Below, one piece after another: positions 41,280 to 48,552 of a DNA stretch of 64,000 bases. The notes beneath the pieces were generated by a model. That model saw nothing but the letters and a program-made list of their open reading frames with translations, was not told where the DNA came from and did not search any database. The position numbers and the translations under genes are program-made. The stretch is from contig CANNTZ010000002.1 of NCBI GenBank assembly GCA_947522735.1, positions 1 to 64,000 on the forward strand, written 5' to 3'. This DNA is from an uncultured Oscillospiraceae bacterium (GTDB lineage: Bacteria > Bacillota > Clostridia > Oscillospirales > Ruminococcaceae). How positions within the stretch are numbered: position 1 is the stretch's first letter; each line of letters opens with the position of its first letter.

Positions 41280-42959
41280 TCAGAACAATCCGGTTATTTT
41301 TCCGCTTGCGTCCACGTCGATGCCGCAGGCGGCGGGGCGCTTTGGCAAGCCGGGCATCGTCATGATGTCGCCGGTGAGCGCGACGACAAAGCCCGCGCCC
41401 GCGGAGAGCCGGACCTCCTTGACGCTGACCGTGAAGCTTTCGGGCCGTCCGAGCTTCTTCGGATCGTCCGATAGCGAATATTGCGTCTTTGCCACGCAGA
41501 CCGGCAGTCCGTCCGCGCCAAGCCTCTCTATCTCTGCTATCTGCCTGTCAGCCTGTGTCGTATATTCCACGCCGGACGCGCCGTATATCTCTCGCGCTAT
41601 CGTATCAAGCTTTTCCTTTAATCCGAGAGAAAGGTCATAGAGGGGCGCAAAATTCGACTGCTCGCGCTCGCAGACGTCCACGACGGCCCTCGCAAGCTCC
41701 GCGCCGCCGGCGCCGCCCTTTGCAAAAACCTCCGCCATCGCATACCGGACGCCGAGCGCATCGCAATAATCGCCGAAAATCTTGATCTCCTCCGGTGTGT
41801 CGCAGGCAAAGCGGTTGAGAGCGACGACGACCGGAACTCCAAATTTGCGCATGTTTTCAACGTGCTTGCCGAGATTGACTATCCCCCTTGCGAGCGCCTC
41901 GGGGGCAGGCTGCGAGGCTTCGGTCTTTGGCACGCCGCCGTTATACTTAAAAGAGCGCAGCGTGGCGACGAGCACGACGGCCGACGGCCTGAGGCCCGCC
42001 ATGCGGCACTTGATATCGAAAAATTTTTCCGCTCCGAGATCGGAGCCGAAGCCAGCCTCGGTGATGCAGTAATCCGCCAGCTTGAGGGCGAGACGGGTGG
42101 CGCGCACCGAGTTGCAGCCGTGCGCGATATTCGCGAACGGGCCGCCGTGCATCAGCGCCGGGGTGTTCTCCACCGTTTGGATCAGGTTCGGCTTTATCGC
42201 GTCTCGAAGCAGTGCCGCCATGGCGCCGACAGCGCCGATATCCCGCGCGTAAACCGGCGAGCCGTCAAAGCTGAACGCTACAAGGATGGAGCCGAGCCGC
42301 TCCTTGAGGTCGCTGATATCCGCGGCGAGACAGAGGATAGCCATGACCTCGCTGGCGACGGTGATGATGAAGCCGTCCTCGCGCGGCATACCGTTCAGCC
42401 TGCCGCCAAGCCCGGCGACGATGCTGCGCAGCTCGCGGTCGTTCATGTCCATGCAGCGCTTGATGAGCACGCGGCGCGGATCGACGCCGAGGGCGTTGCC
42501 CTGATGGATGTGGTTGTCGAGCATTGCGCAGAGCAGGTTGTTCGCGGAGGTTATCGCGTGCATATCTCCTGTGAAGTGGAGATTTATGTCCTCCATCGGC
42601 AGCACCTGAGCGTAGCCGCCGCCGGCCGCGCCGCCCTTTACGCCGAACACCGGCCCGAGCGACGGCTCGCGCAGCGCAATAATCGCCCTTTTGCCGATGT
42701 GCGCCATTGCCTCGCCAAGCCCGACGGTGACTGTGGTCTTGCCCTCGCCCGCCGGGGTCGGATTTATCGCGGTGACAAGCACCAGTCTGCCGTCCGGCGC
42801 ATCCCGGAGGCGGTCAAACGCCTCGTCCGATATCTTCGCCTTATATCTGCCGTAAAGCTCCAGCTCCTCCTCCCGGATCCCTGCCCTCTCGGCAATCTCG
42901 ATTATCGGGCGCATACGTGCCGACTGGGCGATCTCAATATCGCTCGGGAAATTCGACAT
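41280..42959 (-). CDS. fhs: Formate-tetrahydrofolate ligase
   Basis: A 559-residue enzyme making 10-formyl-tetrahydrofolate from formate with ATP, of normal length. It has the P-loop PTPAGEGKTT (68-77), GAAGGGYAQVLPMEDINLHF and LMHGGPFANIAHGCNS. ATG 42959 with AAAGGA at 9 nt is chosen over the open frame to 43037. It is first of the operon down to ruvX. Together with formate from a pyruvate formate-lyase elsewhere it would feed purine and acetyl-CoA pathways. Confidence 0.96.
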   Translation of the reverse strand: MSNFPSDIEIAQSARMRPIIEIAERAGIREEELELYGRYKAKISDEAFDRLRDAPDGRLVLVTAINPTPAGEGKTTVTVGLGEAMAHIGKRAIIALREPSLGPVFGVKGGAAGGGYAQVLPMEDINLHFTGDMHAITSANNLLCAMLDNHIHQGNALGVDPRRVLIKRCMDMNDRELRSIVAGLGGRLNGMPREDGFIITVASEVMAILCLAADISDLKERLGSILVAFSFDGSPVYARDIGAVGAMAALLRDAIKPNLIQTVENTPALMHGGPFANIAHGCNSVRATRLALKLADYCITEAGFGSDLGAEKFFDIKCRMAGLRPSAVVLVATLRSFKYNGGVPKTEASQPAPEALARGIVNLGKHVENMRKFGVPVVVALNRFACDTPEEIKIFGDYCDALGVRYAMAEVFAKGGAGGAELARAVVDVCEREQSNFAPLYDLSLGLKEKLDTIAREIYGASGVEYTTQADRQIAEIERLGADGLPVCVAKTQYSLSDDPKKLGRPESFTVSVKEVRLSAGAGFVVALTGDIMTMPGLPKRPAACGIDVDASGKITGLF

Positions 42960-43013
42960 CTCGCAACATCCTTTCTCTCGCGCGGTACGGCGCGTTTGGG
43001 TCAAATTAAAATT

Positions 43014-43042
43014 ATTATAACACAATTCTCCTTCCATTTAAA
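43014..43042 (-). promoter_or_regulatory. Promoter of the fhs operon
   Basis: TTTAAA (43042-43037), 17 bp, TATAAT (43019-43014) on the minus strand. It gives a leader of about 48 nt and is nearly back to back with the plus-strand promoter at 43051. Confidence 0.65.
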
Positions 43043-43050
43043 GTATGTAC

Positions 43051-43079
43051 TTGAATATTTGTCGCGTAAGTGATAAAAT
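43051..43079 (+). promoter_or_regulatory. Promoter of the FtsW/RodA operon
   Basis: TTGAAT (43051-43056), 17 bp, TAAAAT (43074-43079), 60 bp upstream of the start. Confidence 0.75.
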
Positions 43080-43139
43080 TGTCTTATTGCAAATTATTTT
43101 TATCCAATCATTTCCCATTGTCACACGGAGGGCGCTCCC

Positions 43140-44273
43140 TTGGTCAAGAAACTCTTTAAACCGATCCGCAGATATTTCAAATACGCCGACAAGCTGACGC
43201 TTCTGCTTTGCATCGTCTGCTCGGCGTTCAGCATCCTGCTGCTCTACGGTATGCTTGCGTCGAACATGCCGAGAGTTTCGATGCGGCAGCTCAAGGTGCA
43301 GTACGCCGCCTCGGCGATAGGTATAACGGCGGCAATAGTCGTCTCCTGCATCGATTACCACTTCATCGCAAAGCTCTGGAAGCTGTACGCGCCGCTTTCA
43401 ATCGCGCTTGTCGTGCTGACCTTCTTCTTCGGGATGCAGCGCGGCGATGCGGACGACCGCGCGTGGCTGCCGCTGCCGCTGGGCATGTCGCTTCAGCCCT
43501 CAGAGCTGATGAAGATAGCGTTCATCATGACCTTTTCGCTGCATCTCAGCCTTGTCCGCGAAAAGATAAACTCGCCGCTCCAGCTTCTGCTGCTCTGCGT
43601 CCACGGCGCGCTACCGATACTGCTCGTCCGCAAGCAGGGCGACGACGGCACGATGCTCGTCTTTGTGCTGATTTTCGCGTCGCTGCTGTTCTCCGCGGGG
43701 CTGAACTGGAAATATATTGCCGCAGCAGTCGTCGCGGGCACCGCGCTGTCGCCTTTTGCGTGGAAATATCTGCTCAGCAACGACCAACGTCAGCGCTTTT
43801 TGATCACCTATTCCCTGGAGAGCGACCCGCTGGACAAGGGCTTCCAGCAGCTTGAGGGCCTGACAGCGCTCGGCTCCGGCAAGATATGGGGCATCGGCAT
43901 CTTCTCAGAGAAGCACTGGTGGACTCCGGAGATACACAACGACTTCATCTTCACCTTCATCGGCCAATCGCTCGGACTTGTCGGCTGCGCCGCGGTCATT
44001 CTGCTGCTCGCCGTCATCATGGCGCGCTTTCTCTTCAACGCAAGCCGCGCGGCGGACGAGCTTGGACGCTTCATCTGCATCGGCGTATTCGCAATGTTCG
44101 CGTTTCAGGCGATACTCAACATCGGCATGTGTCTCGCCGTGCTGCCGGTCATCGGCATCACACTCCCACTGATAAGCGCGGGCGGCACCTCGGTCATCAC
44201 CTCCTATCTCGGCATCGGGCTTGCGTTGAGCGTCGCCTATCACTCCCGCAAGCCGGATTTTGACCACGGCTGA
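43140..44273 (+). CDS. FtsW/RodA/SpoVE-family peptidoglycan polymerase
   Basis: A 377-residue SEDS protein with about ten membrane helices that polymerises lipid II with a partner class B PBP. It has DDRAWLPLPLGMSLQPSELM (the W-x-x-x-G-x-x-x-QPSE motif), the extracellular loop with ALGSGKIWGIGIF and PEIHNDFIFTFIGQSLGL that carries the catalytic Asp region, and GITLPLISAGGTSVITSYL. The start is TTG 43140 with GGAGG at 8 nt. The PE-x-H-N-D-F form lies nearer RodA than FtsW, but assignment between paralogues is not safe. It is first of a five-gene plus-strand operon. Confidence 0.9.
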   Translation: MVKKLFKPIRRYFKYADKLTLLLCIVCSAFSILLLYGMLASNMPRVSMRQLKVQYAASAIGITAAIVVSCIDYHFIAKLWKLYAPLSIALVVLTFFFGMQRGDADDRAWLPLPLGMSLQPSELMKIAFIMTFSLHLSLVREKINSPLQLLLLCVHGALPILLVRKQGDDGTMLVFVLIFASLLFSAGLNWKYIAAAVVAGTALSPFAWKYLLSNDQRQRFLITYSLESDPLDKGFQQLEGLTALGSGKIWGIGIFSEKHWWTPEIHNDFIFTFIGQSLGLVGCAAVILLLAVIMARFLFNASRAADELGRFICIGVFAMFAFQAILNIGMCLAVLPVIGITLPLISAGGTSVITSYLGIGLALSVAYHSRKPDFDHG

Positions 44274-44320
44274 CAACACCGGCGCGACAGCGCCGAACAA
44301 AATATTGAAGGAGCTTCAAC

Positions 44321-44884
44321 ATGTCTGAACAGAAAAAGAACCCCGTTGCGACCATTGAAATGGAAAACGGCGGCGTAATCAGGGTCGAGCTTTATCCCGA
44401 CATTGCGCCGAACACCGTCAACAATTTTATTGCGCTCGCGAACTCCGGCTATTACAACGGCATAATATTCCATCGCGTCATTCCCGGCTTCATGATACAG
44501 GGCGGCTGTCCGCAGGGCACCGGCATGGGCGGGCCCGGATATGTAATTGAGGGCGAATTTGCCGACAACGGCCACGCCGAAAACAACCTCCCCCACACCC
44601 GCGGGGTCATCTCGATGGCGCGCCGCGGCGGCACGATGTGGAACCCGGCGCTCGGCTACAACACCGCCGGAAGTCAGTTTTTCATCATGGTCAGCGATGC
44701 GGACTATCTCGACCGCCAGTACGCCGCATTCGGCAAGGTGATCGAGGGCATGGAGACCGCCGACGCCATTGTCGCCTCCCCACGCGACCGCTCCGACCGT
44801 CCCTACGAGGATCAGCGCATGAAGAGGGTATCCGTTGAGACCTTCGGCGTCGAATATCCCGCGCCGAAAACGACGGTCGAATAA
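44321..44884 (+). CDS. Cyclophilin-type peptidyl-prolyl cis-trans isomerase
   Basis: A 187-residue cytoplasmic cyclophilin with GIIFHRVIPGFMIQGGCP (active-site Arg in FHR), GVISMARRG, SQFFIMVSD and AAFGKVIEGM. It catalyses prolyl isomerisation during folding. There is no signal peptide. AAGGAG lies at 44308-44313. Its stop overlaps the HAD gene start (TAATG). Confidence 0.93.
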   Translation: MSEQKKNPVATIEMENGGVIRVELYPDIAPNTVNNFIALANSGYYNGIIFHRVIPGFMIQGGCPQGTGMGGPGYVIEGEFADNGHAENNLPHTRGVISMARRGGTMWNPALGYNTAGSQFFIMVSDADYLDRQYAAFGKVIEGMETADAIVASPRDRSDRPYEDQRMKRVSVETFGVEYPAPKTTVE

Positions 44885-45543
44885 TGGCAGGGTACGAATA
44901 CGTTTTCTGGGACTGGAACGGCACGCTGATGGACGACGTGTATGTCGCGCTCGCATCGGTCAACGATATCCTTGCCCGCCGCGGCCGCGCTCCAATAGAC
45001 CTTGAGCGCTACTATTCGCTCATGGCAACGCCGATAACGCTGTTCTATGAACGGCTGTTCGCGCCGGAAAAGCCCGATTTCCCCGCGCTTTCCCGCGAAT
45101 TTCACGAGGGCTACGACCGGCATCTTCCGGAGCACGGGCTTGCCGTGGGCGCGCGCGAAACGCTGGAGGCAATCGCCCGCGCCGGTATACGGCAAGCGCT
45201 TGTCTCGTCGAGCGAAGCCGGACGGCTTGTACGGCAGGTCAGGGCCCTCGGCATCGACGGATTGTTCGAGAACGTCGCCGGTCAGGACGATTTCAGCGCC
45301 GGAAGCAAGCTTTGCTCCGTGCGGCGGCATATCGCTCTGGCCGGAGTTGCGCCGGAAAAGGCGCTGATGCTCGGCGACCTTGAGCACGACGCCGAGGTTG
45401 CGCATGACCTTGGCTGCGGCTGTCTGCTCTATTCCGGCGGACACCAGTCGCGCAGGGTGCTCGAAGCGCTGGGCGCGCCGGTCATCGACCGCATTCCCGA
45501 CGCACTGCACTATATTATGGGGAGAGAGACGTGCTTGAGATAA
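44884..45543 (+). CDS. HAD-family hydrolase (phosphoglycolate-phosphatase-like)
   Basis: A 219-residue haloacid-dehalogenase-fold phosphatase: VFWDWNGTLMDD (motif I, nucleophile Asp; the usual FDxDGTL is FWDWNGTL), LVSSSEA (motif II) and MLGDLEHDAEVA (motif IV). The helical cap of class I lies between. It may act on phosphoglycolate or similar small phosphates; the substrate is not determined. It overlaps the genes on both sides. Confidence 0.88.
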   Translation: MAGYEYVFWDWNGTLMDDVYVALASVNDILARRGRAPIDLERYYSLMATPITLFYERLFAPEKPDFPALSREFHEGYDRHLPEHGLAVGARETLEAIARAGIRQALVSSSEAGRLVRQVRALGIDGLFENVAGQDDFSAGSKLCSVRRHIALAGVAPEKALMLGDLEHDAEVAHDLGCGCLLYSGGHQSRRVLEALGAPVIDRIPDALHYIMGRETCLR

Positions 45544-46064
45544 AAATAATCGACGAGGCACGCCGGGCGGATATCAACCTGCCAAACGAGCCGTTCGAGC
45601 TGTCCGGCAGGATGATCCCCTCCTATTGCGACGGACACTGGAGCTGCAATTTCGTCAGCCTTGCGCCGGAGGAGGCGTCTGAGATGTGTTTTCCCGACGA
45701 AAACTACGATTACGACGCGATGACAGGTGAAAAAAACATCTTTCTCGGCGCTTATGACGGCGAAAGCTGCTGCGGTCTGGCGATATTACAGCCCGGCTTT
45801 TTCAGGTATATGTACCTGTACGACCTCAAGGTCTGCCGTAATTACCGGCGCCGGCACATCGGGACGCTGCTGATAGGTAAGGCGAAAGAGGTCGCGACCG
45901 GGCTTGGCTATCGCGGGCTCTACACGCAGGCACAGGACAACAATCCCGGCGCGTGCAGATTCTATCTCCGCGAGGGCTTTTATATCGGCGGCATCGATAC
46001 CAACGTATACAAATGGACCTCCCAGGAGGGCAAAACGGATATCATATTCTATCTTGACTGTTGA
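45531..46064 (+). CDS. GNAT acetyltransferase, streptothricin acetyltransferase-like
   Basis: A 177-residue GNAT. NLPNEPFELSGRMIPSY at the N-terminus, YDLKVCRNYRRRHIGTLLIG (acetyl-CoA loop) and QDNNPGACRFYLREGFYIGG with IDTNVY at the C-terminus follow the order seen in Sat-type streptothricin acetyltransferases, which acetylate the beta-lysine amine of the drug. Resistance is possible but chromosomal homologues may serve other roles. The start is GTG 45531 with GGGGAG at 6 nt, overlapping the HAD gene by 13 bp. Confidence 0.8.
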   Translation: MLEIKIIDEARRADINLPNEPFELSGRMIPSYCDGHWSCNFVSLAPEEASEMCFPDENYDYDAMTGEKNIFLGAYDGESCCGLAILQPGFFRYMYLYDLKVCRNYRRRHIGTLLIGKAKEVATGLGYRGLYTQAQDNNPGACRFYLREGFYIGGIDTNVYKWTSQEGKTDIIFYLDC

Positions 46065-46089
46065 CAGGCACACAAAAGGACGTGAGCAT

Positions 46090-46536
46090 TTGAACAACGC
46101 AACTCCCAGCGGCGTCGGGCGTTTTTTTGACAAGGACATCCGCGCCGTCAGGCCCGAGATGATAGGCAGCGGCGCTGCGCTCGGCATACATGCGGCTATT
46201 GCGCTGCACTGTGCGCATATGGATGTCGGTCTTGCCGATTTTCACCTGCTCCGCGAGCCGCTACCGGCGGGAACGCCCGTCGAGGAATACTTCTACGCTT
46301 CCGGCGAGAGCCATTCCGCCTCCTGTCCCGCGGGGGTGATGGAGCTCCGCCTCAAAAAGGGCGCGAGCCTCTGCTACGATCTGACCGCCGGATCGCGCTG
46401 CTTCATCGGCGCCTATCTCTACGAAAACGCCGAGGGTAGGCGCTTCCTCGTATTCAACCTTGACGGTGAGGATTTCCTGACAGGCAGACGCCTTGAGCTG
46501 CTTCACGAGCTGGAGCGCTGGCTCGCCGGAGAATGA
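46090..46536 (+). CDS. Conserved-looking protein of unknown function (orphan domain)
   Basis: A 148-residue protein I do not recognise. TTG 46090 with AAAGGA at 9 nt is taken as the start; the frame further upstream lies inside the acetyltransferase gene. The middle (FHLLREPLPAGTPVEEYFYA) and the end (FLVFNLDGEDFLTGRRLELL) resemble by eye the C-terminal beta-sandwich regions of some glycoside hydrolases. It could thus be a lone domain or remnant. No membrane segment or signal is seen. It closes the plus-strand operon before a terminator. Confidence 0.6.
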   Translation: MNNATPSGVGRFFDKDIRAVRPEMIGSGAALGIHAAIALHCAHMDVGLADFHLLREPLPAGTPVEEYFYASGESHSASCPAGVMELRLKKGASLCYDLTAGSRCFIGAYLYENAEGRRFLVFNLDGEDFLTGRRLELLHELERWLAGE

Positions 46537-46546
46537 ACAGAACAGA

Positions 46547-46587
46547 AAATACCGGAAAGACTCCTGACGTCCTTCCGGTATTTTTTT
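46547..46587 (+). terminator. Terminator of the FtsW/RodA operon
   Basis: AATACCGGAA pairs with TTCCGGTATT across a 15-nt loop and is followed by seven T residues in all. It lies about 10 nt past the stop of the orphan domain gene. Confidence 0.92.
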
Positions 46588-46682
46588 GCGACGCCTTATT
46601 CTCGCCGTAGCTCAGGGATTTTCAGCTTGACGCATTGCATCAACAGCCTTGCCCAGACCATAACAATGCCTAATATGGTGGA

Positions 46683-46711
46683 TTTACACCCATCCTCCGG
46701 GCTGATATAAT
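46683..46711 (+). promoter_or_regulatory. Promoter of the TIM-barrel glycosidase-like gene
   Basis: TTTACA (46683-46688), 17 bp, TATAAT (46706-46711), 37 bp upstream of the GTG start. Confidence 0.8.
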
Positions 46712-46748
46712 AAAGTCATACTATCATCGAGCCAAAGGAGGAACCGCC

Positions 46749-48461
46749 GTGTTTTCAGAGCAAAACCCGTGGATACCGCAGCGCGAGCCTATAATCTGCT
46801 GCTGGGAATCCGATTCCGTTCGAGGCGCCTATTCAAACCCGTTTGCGTCGCTCCTGCCTAACGTCTACGAATATTCCGAGAAGCAGATGCTTCAATACGC
46901 GCGGATGCTCAGACGCTTCGGCTTCACCGGAGTACAACTGCTGGATACCTGCTATTCATGGGCGCGCTCCGGCTCCATCGACGCGTTCCACGACAAGCTC
47001 CGCCGCATGATGCGCGCCGCCCGCGAGGCCGGACTCGACGTCACGCTCTGGATATGGGCGGCGAATTTCGAGGGCTTCGGCTGGAGAGATCCCGACGTCG
47101 TTTACAGGCCCGCCGCCGGCTATACCGCCCGGAGCGACCCGAGGGTTCGCGCATGCTTTGAGAAATACTACAACTGCTACGCCGAGCTGGCTCCCCTGTG
47201 CGACCGGCTCATCTGCCACTATTTCGATCCGGGCGAGCTTGACGAATTTGAGGACGTGTTCTTCTACATGAAGCTCATCGAGGCCAAATTCCGCGAGAAA
47301 AACCCGGATATCCGCATGGGCGTGGACAACTGGGGCGCGCCGGAGGGCTATCCGCAAGCGCTTGCAGCCTCCGGGATGACCGGATACCTGCTGCTTGAAC
47401 AGTCCAACCCCGCCGATTGGCCCGAGAACAGCCGCGCGGAATACCGCAGAGAGGTTGAGAAAAACGGCTTTTGCTCCGGTGTTTGGAGCTGGTACACCGC
47501 CGAATACGAGGCCGACCAGCGCGCCGGAATGTACGTCAATGCTCACATTTTGAAGGAGCGCTACCTCAAGGTTCTCGAACAGACCGGAGATTGCCTTCCA
47601 ACCTCCTATTGGGCCGAGATAGAGACGACGCATCTCTACGACCTCTTCACCGTCTATTGCGCCGCGCAGCTCCTGATCGATCCCTATCGCGACGCCGACG
47701 AGCTGCTGAAGGAGATAGCCGGGCTGATATGGACCGGAGAAAATGCCAAAAAGGTCTGCGAAGCGCTGCGGCTCATCGAGGACGTCCGTTCCGGCTATAC
47801 ATGGGAGGAATACTGGTGGACCTGCGACAAATTCAAGAGCCGCCGCACGGGCAGGGCTGAGCTTGTGCGCGCCGAAAAGAGCTGCGCGGATATTGCGGCG
47901 CTCGCCGCCGACCGCTCGATAAGCTCCGCCGAGCTGTCGCTGCCGTTCGAGCCTTGGGTAATCGCCGGGCTTATGCTGCCGCACCTTGAGCAGATCCGTC
48001 TGCTCTGCGAATTTGAGCTTGGCATGGAAAGGCTCGAGGGCCTTCTCGCCGAGGGATGCTCCCAGCACCTGCTCTATCATGAGCTTAAAAAGCTGCTGCG
48101 TCCAATCCCCGATTATAACACATGGGTCGGCGAGTTCTATCAGCTTGAGCGCTACCGCCAGTACGACATGGCGCGCGACTTCTGCCGCCGGGCCGATATC
48201 CCGATGCCGAAGGATCCGCGGCGTATCTACGAGCTGCGCCGCGTCGCCGTCGAGCGCCTGAGCACATTACAGCGCGGCCGCAGCGAGCCGCTGCTTTTCA
48301 ACGCCTGCGATGCCCTCGCCTCGCCCTATTCCTGCTCGCAGTATGAGGCGATCGAGCTTCTTCAGATGATGATTGACGAGGGCCTGATAGAATACGCCGG
48401 AGACGGGCGCTACCGCCTCGTCCACTGGGACGAGCGGCGCTTCGACTTCTGTCCGGCATAA
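46749..48461 (+). CDS. TIM-barrel glycoside-hydrolase-like protein, family unassigned
   Basis: A 570-residue cytoplasmic protein. The N-terminal 280 residues look like a (beta/alpha)8 barrel: RFGFTGVQLLDTCYSWARSG, LDVTLWIWAANFEGFGW, LICHYFDPGELDEFEDVFFY (acidic residues 160-166 as catalytic candidates), MGVDNWGAPEGYP and GVWSWYTAEYEAD. A helical C-terminal part of about 270 residues follows. It resembles the layout of alpha-glucuronidase or GH20-like enzymes, but no family signature is secure. GTG start with AAAGGAGG at 7 nt. The uronate genes nearby make a role in plant or host glycan breakdown reasonable. Confidence 0.65.
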   Translation: MFSEQNPWIPQREPIICCWESDSVRGAYSNPFASLLPNVYEYSEKQMLQYARMLRRFGFTGVQLLDTCYSWARSGSIDAFHDKLRRMMRAAREAGLDVTLWIWAANFEGFGWRDPDVVYRPAAGYTARSDPRVRACFEKYYNCYAELAPLCDRLICHYFDPGELDEFEDVFFYMKLIEAKFREKNPDIRMGVDNWGAPEGYPQALAASGMTGYLLLEQSNPADWPENSRAEYRREVEKNGFCSGVWSWYTAEYEADQRAGMYVNAHILKERYLKVLEQTGDCLPTSYWAEIETTHLYDLFTVYCAAQLLIDPYRDADELLKEIAGLIWTGENAKKVCEALRLIEDVRSGYTWEEYWWTCDKFKSRRTGRAELVRAEKSCADIAALAADRSISSAELSLPFEPWVIAGLMLPHLEQIRLLCEFELGMERLEGLLAEGCSQHLLYHELKKLLRPIPDYNTWVGEFYQLERYRQYDMARDFCRRADIPMPKDPRRIYELRRVAVERLSTLQRGRSEPLLFNACDALASPYSCSQYEAIELLQMMIDEGLIEYAGDGRYRLVHWDERRFDFCPA

Positions 48462-48489
48462 TCCTCTCGCGATTCCCGTTATTTATAAT

Positions 48490-48538
48490 ATAACGGCAGG
48501 CCCCGGAGCTATCAATATGCTCCGAAGCCTGCCGTTAT
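48490..48538. terminator. Long stem-loop between convergent glycosidase genes
   Basis: ATAACGGCAGGC pairs perfectly with GCCTGCCGTTAT (12 bp) and continues through an inner GGAGC/GCTCC stem. The flanks hold few T residues, so termination may depend on stem strength alone, or the element may protect mRNA 3' ends on both strands. Confidence 0.6.
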
Positions 48539-48552
48539 CATGCGTCTGCGCG

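Noticed and set aside
41862..43073. Plus-strand 403-residue open frame opposite fhs
   Set aside because: fhs is certain on the other strand; the frame crosses its promoter and shows no domain.
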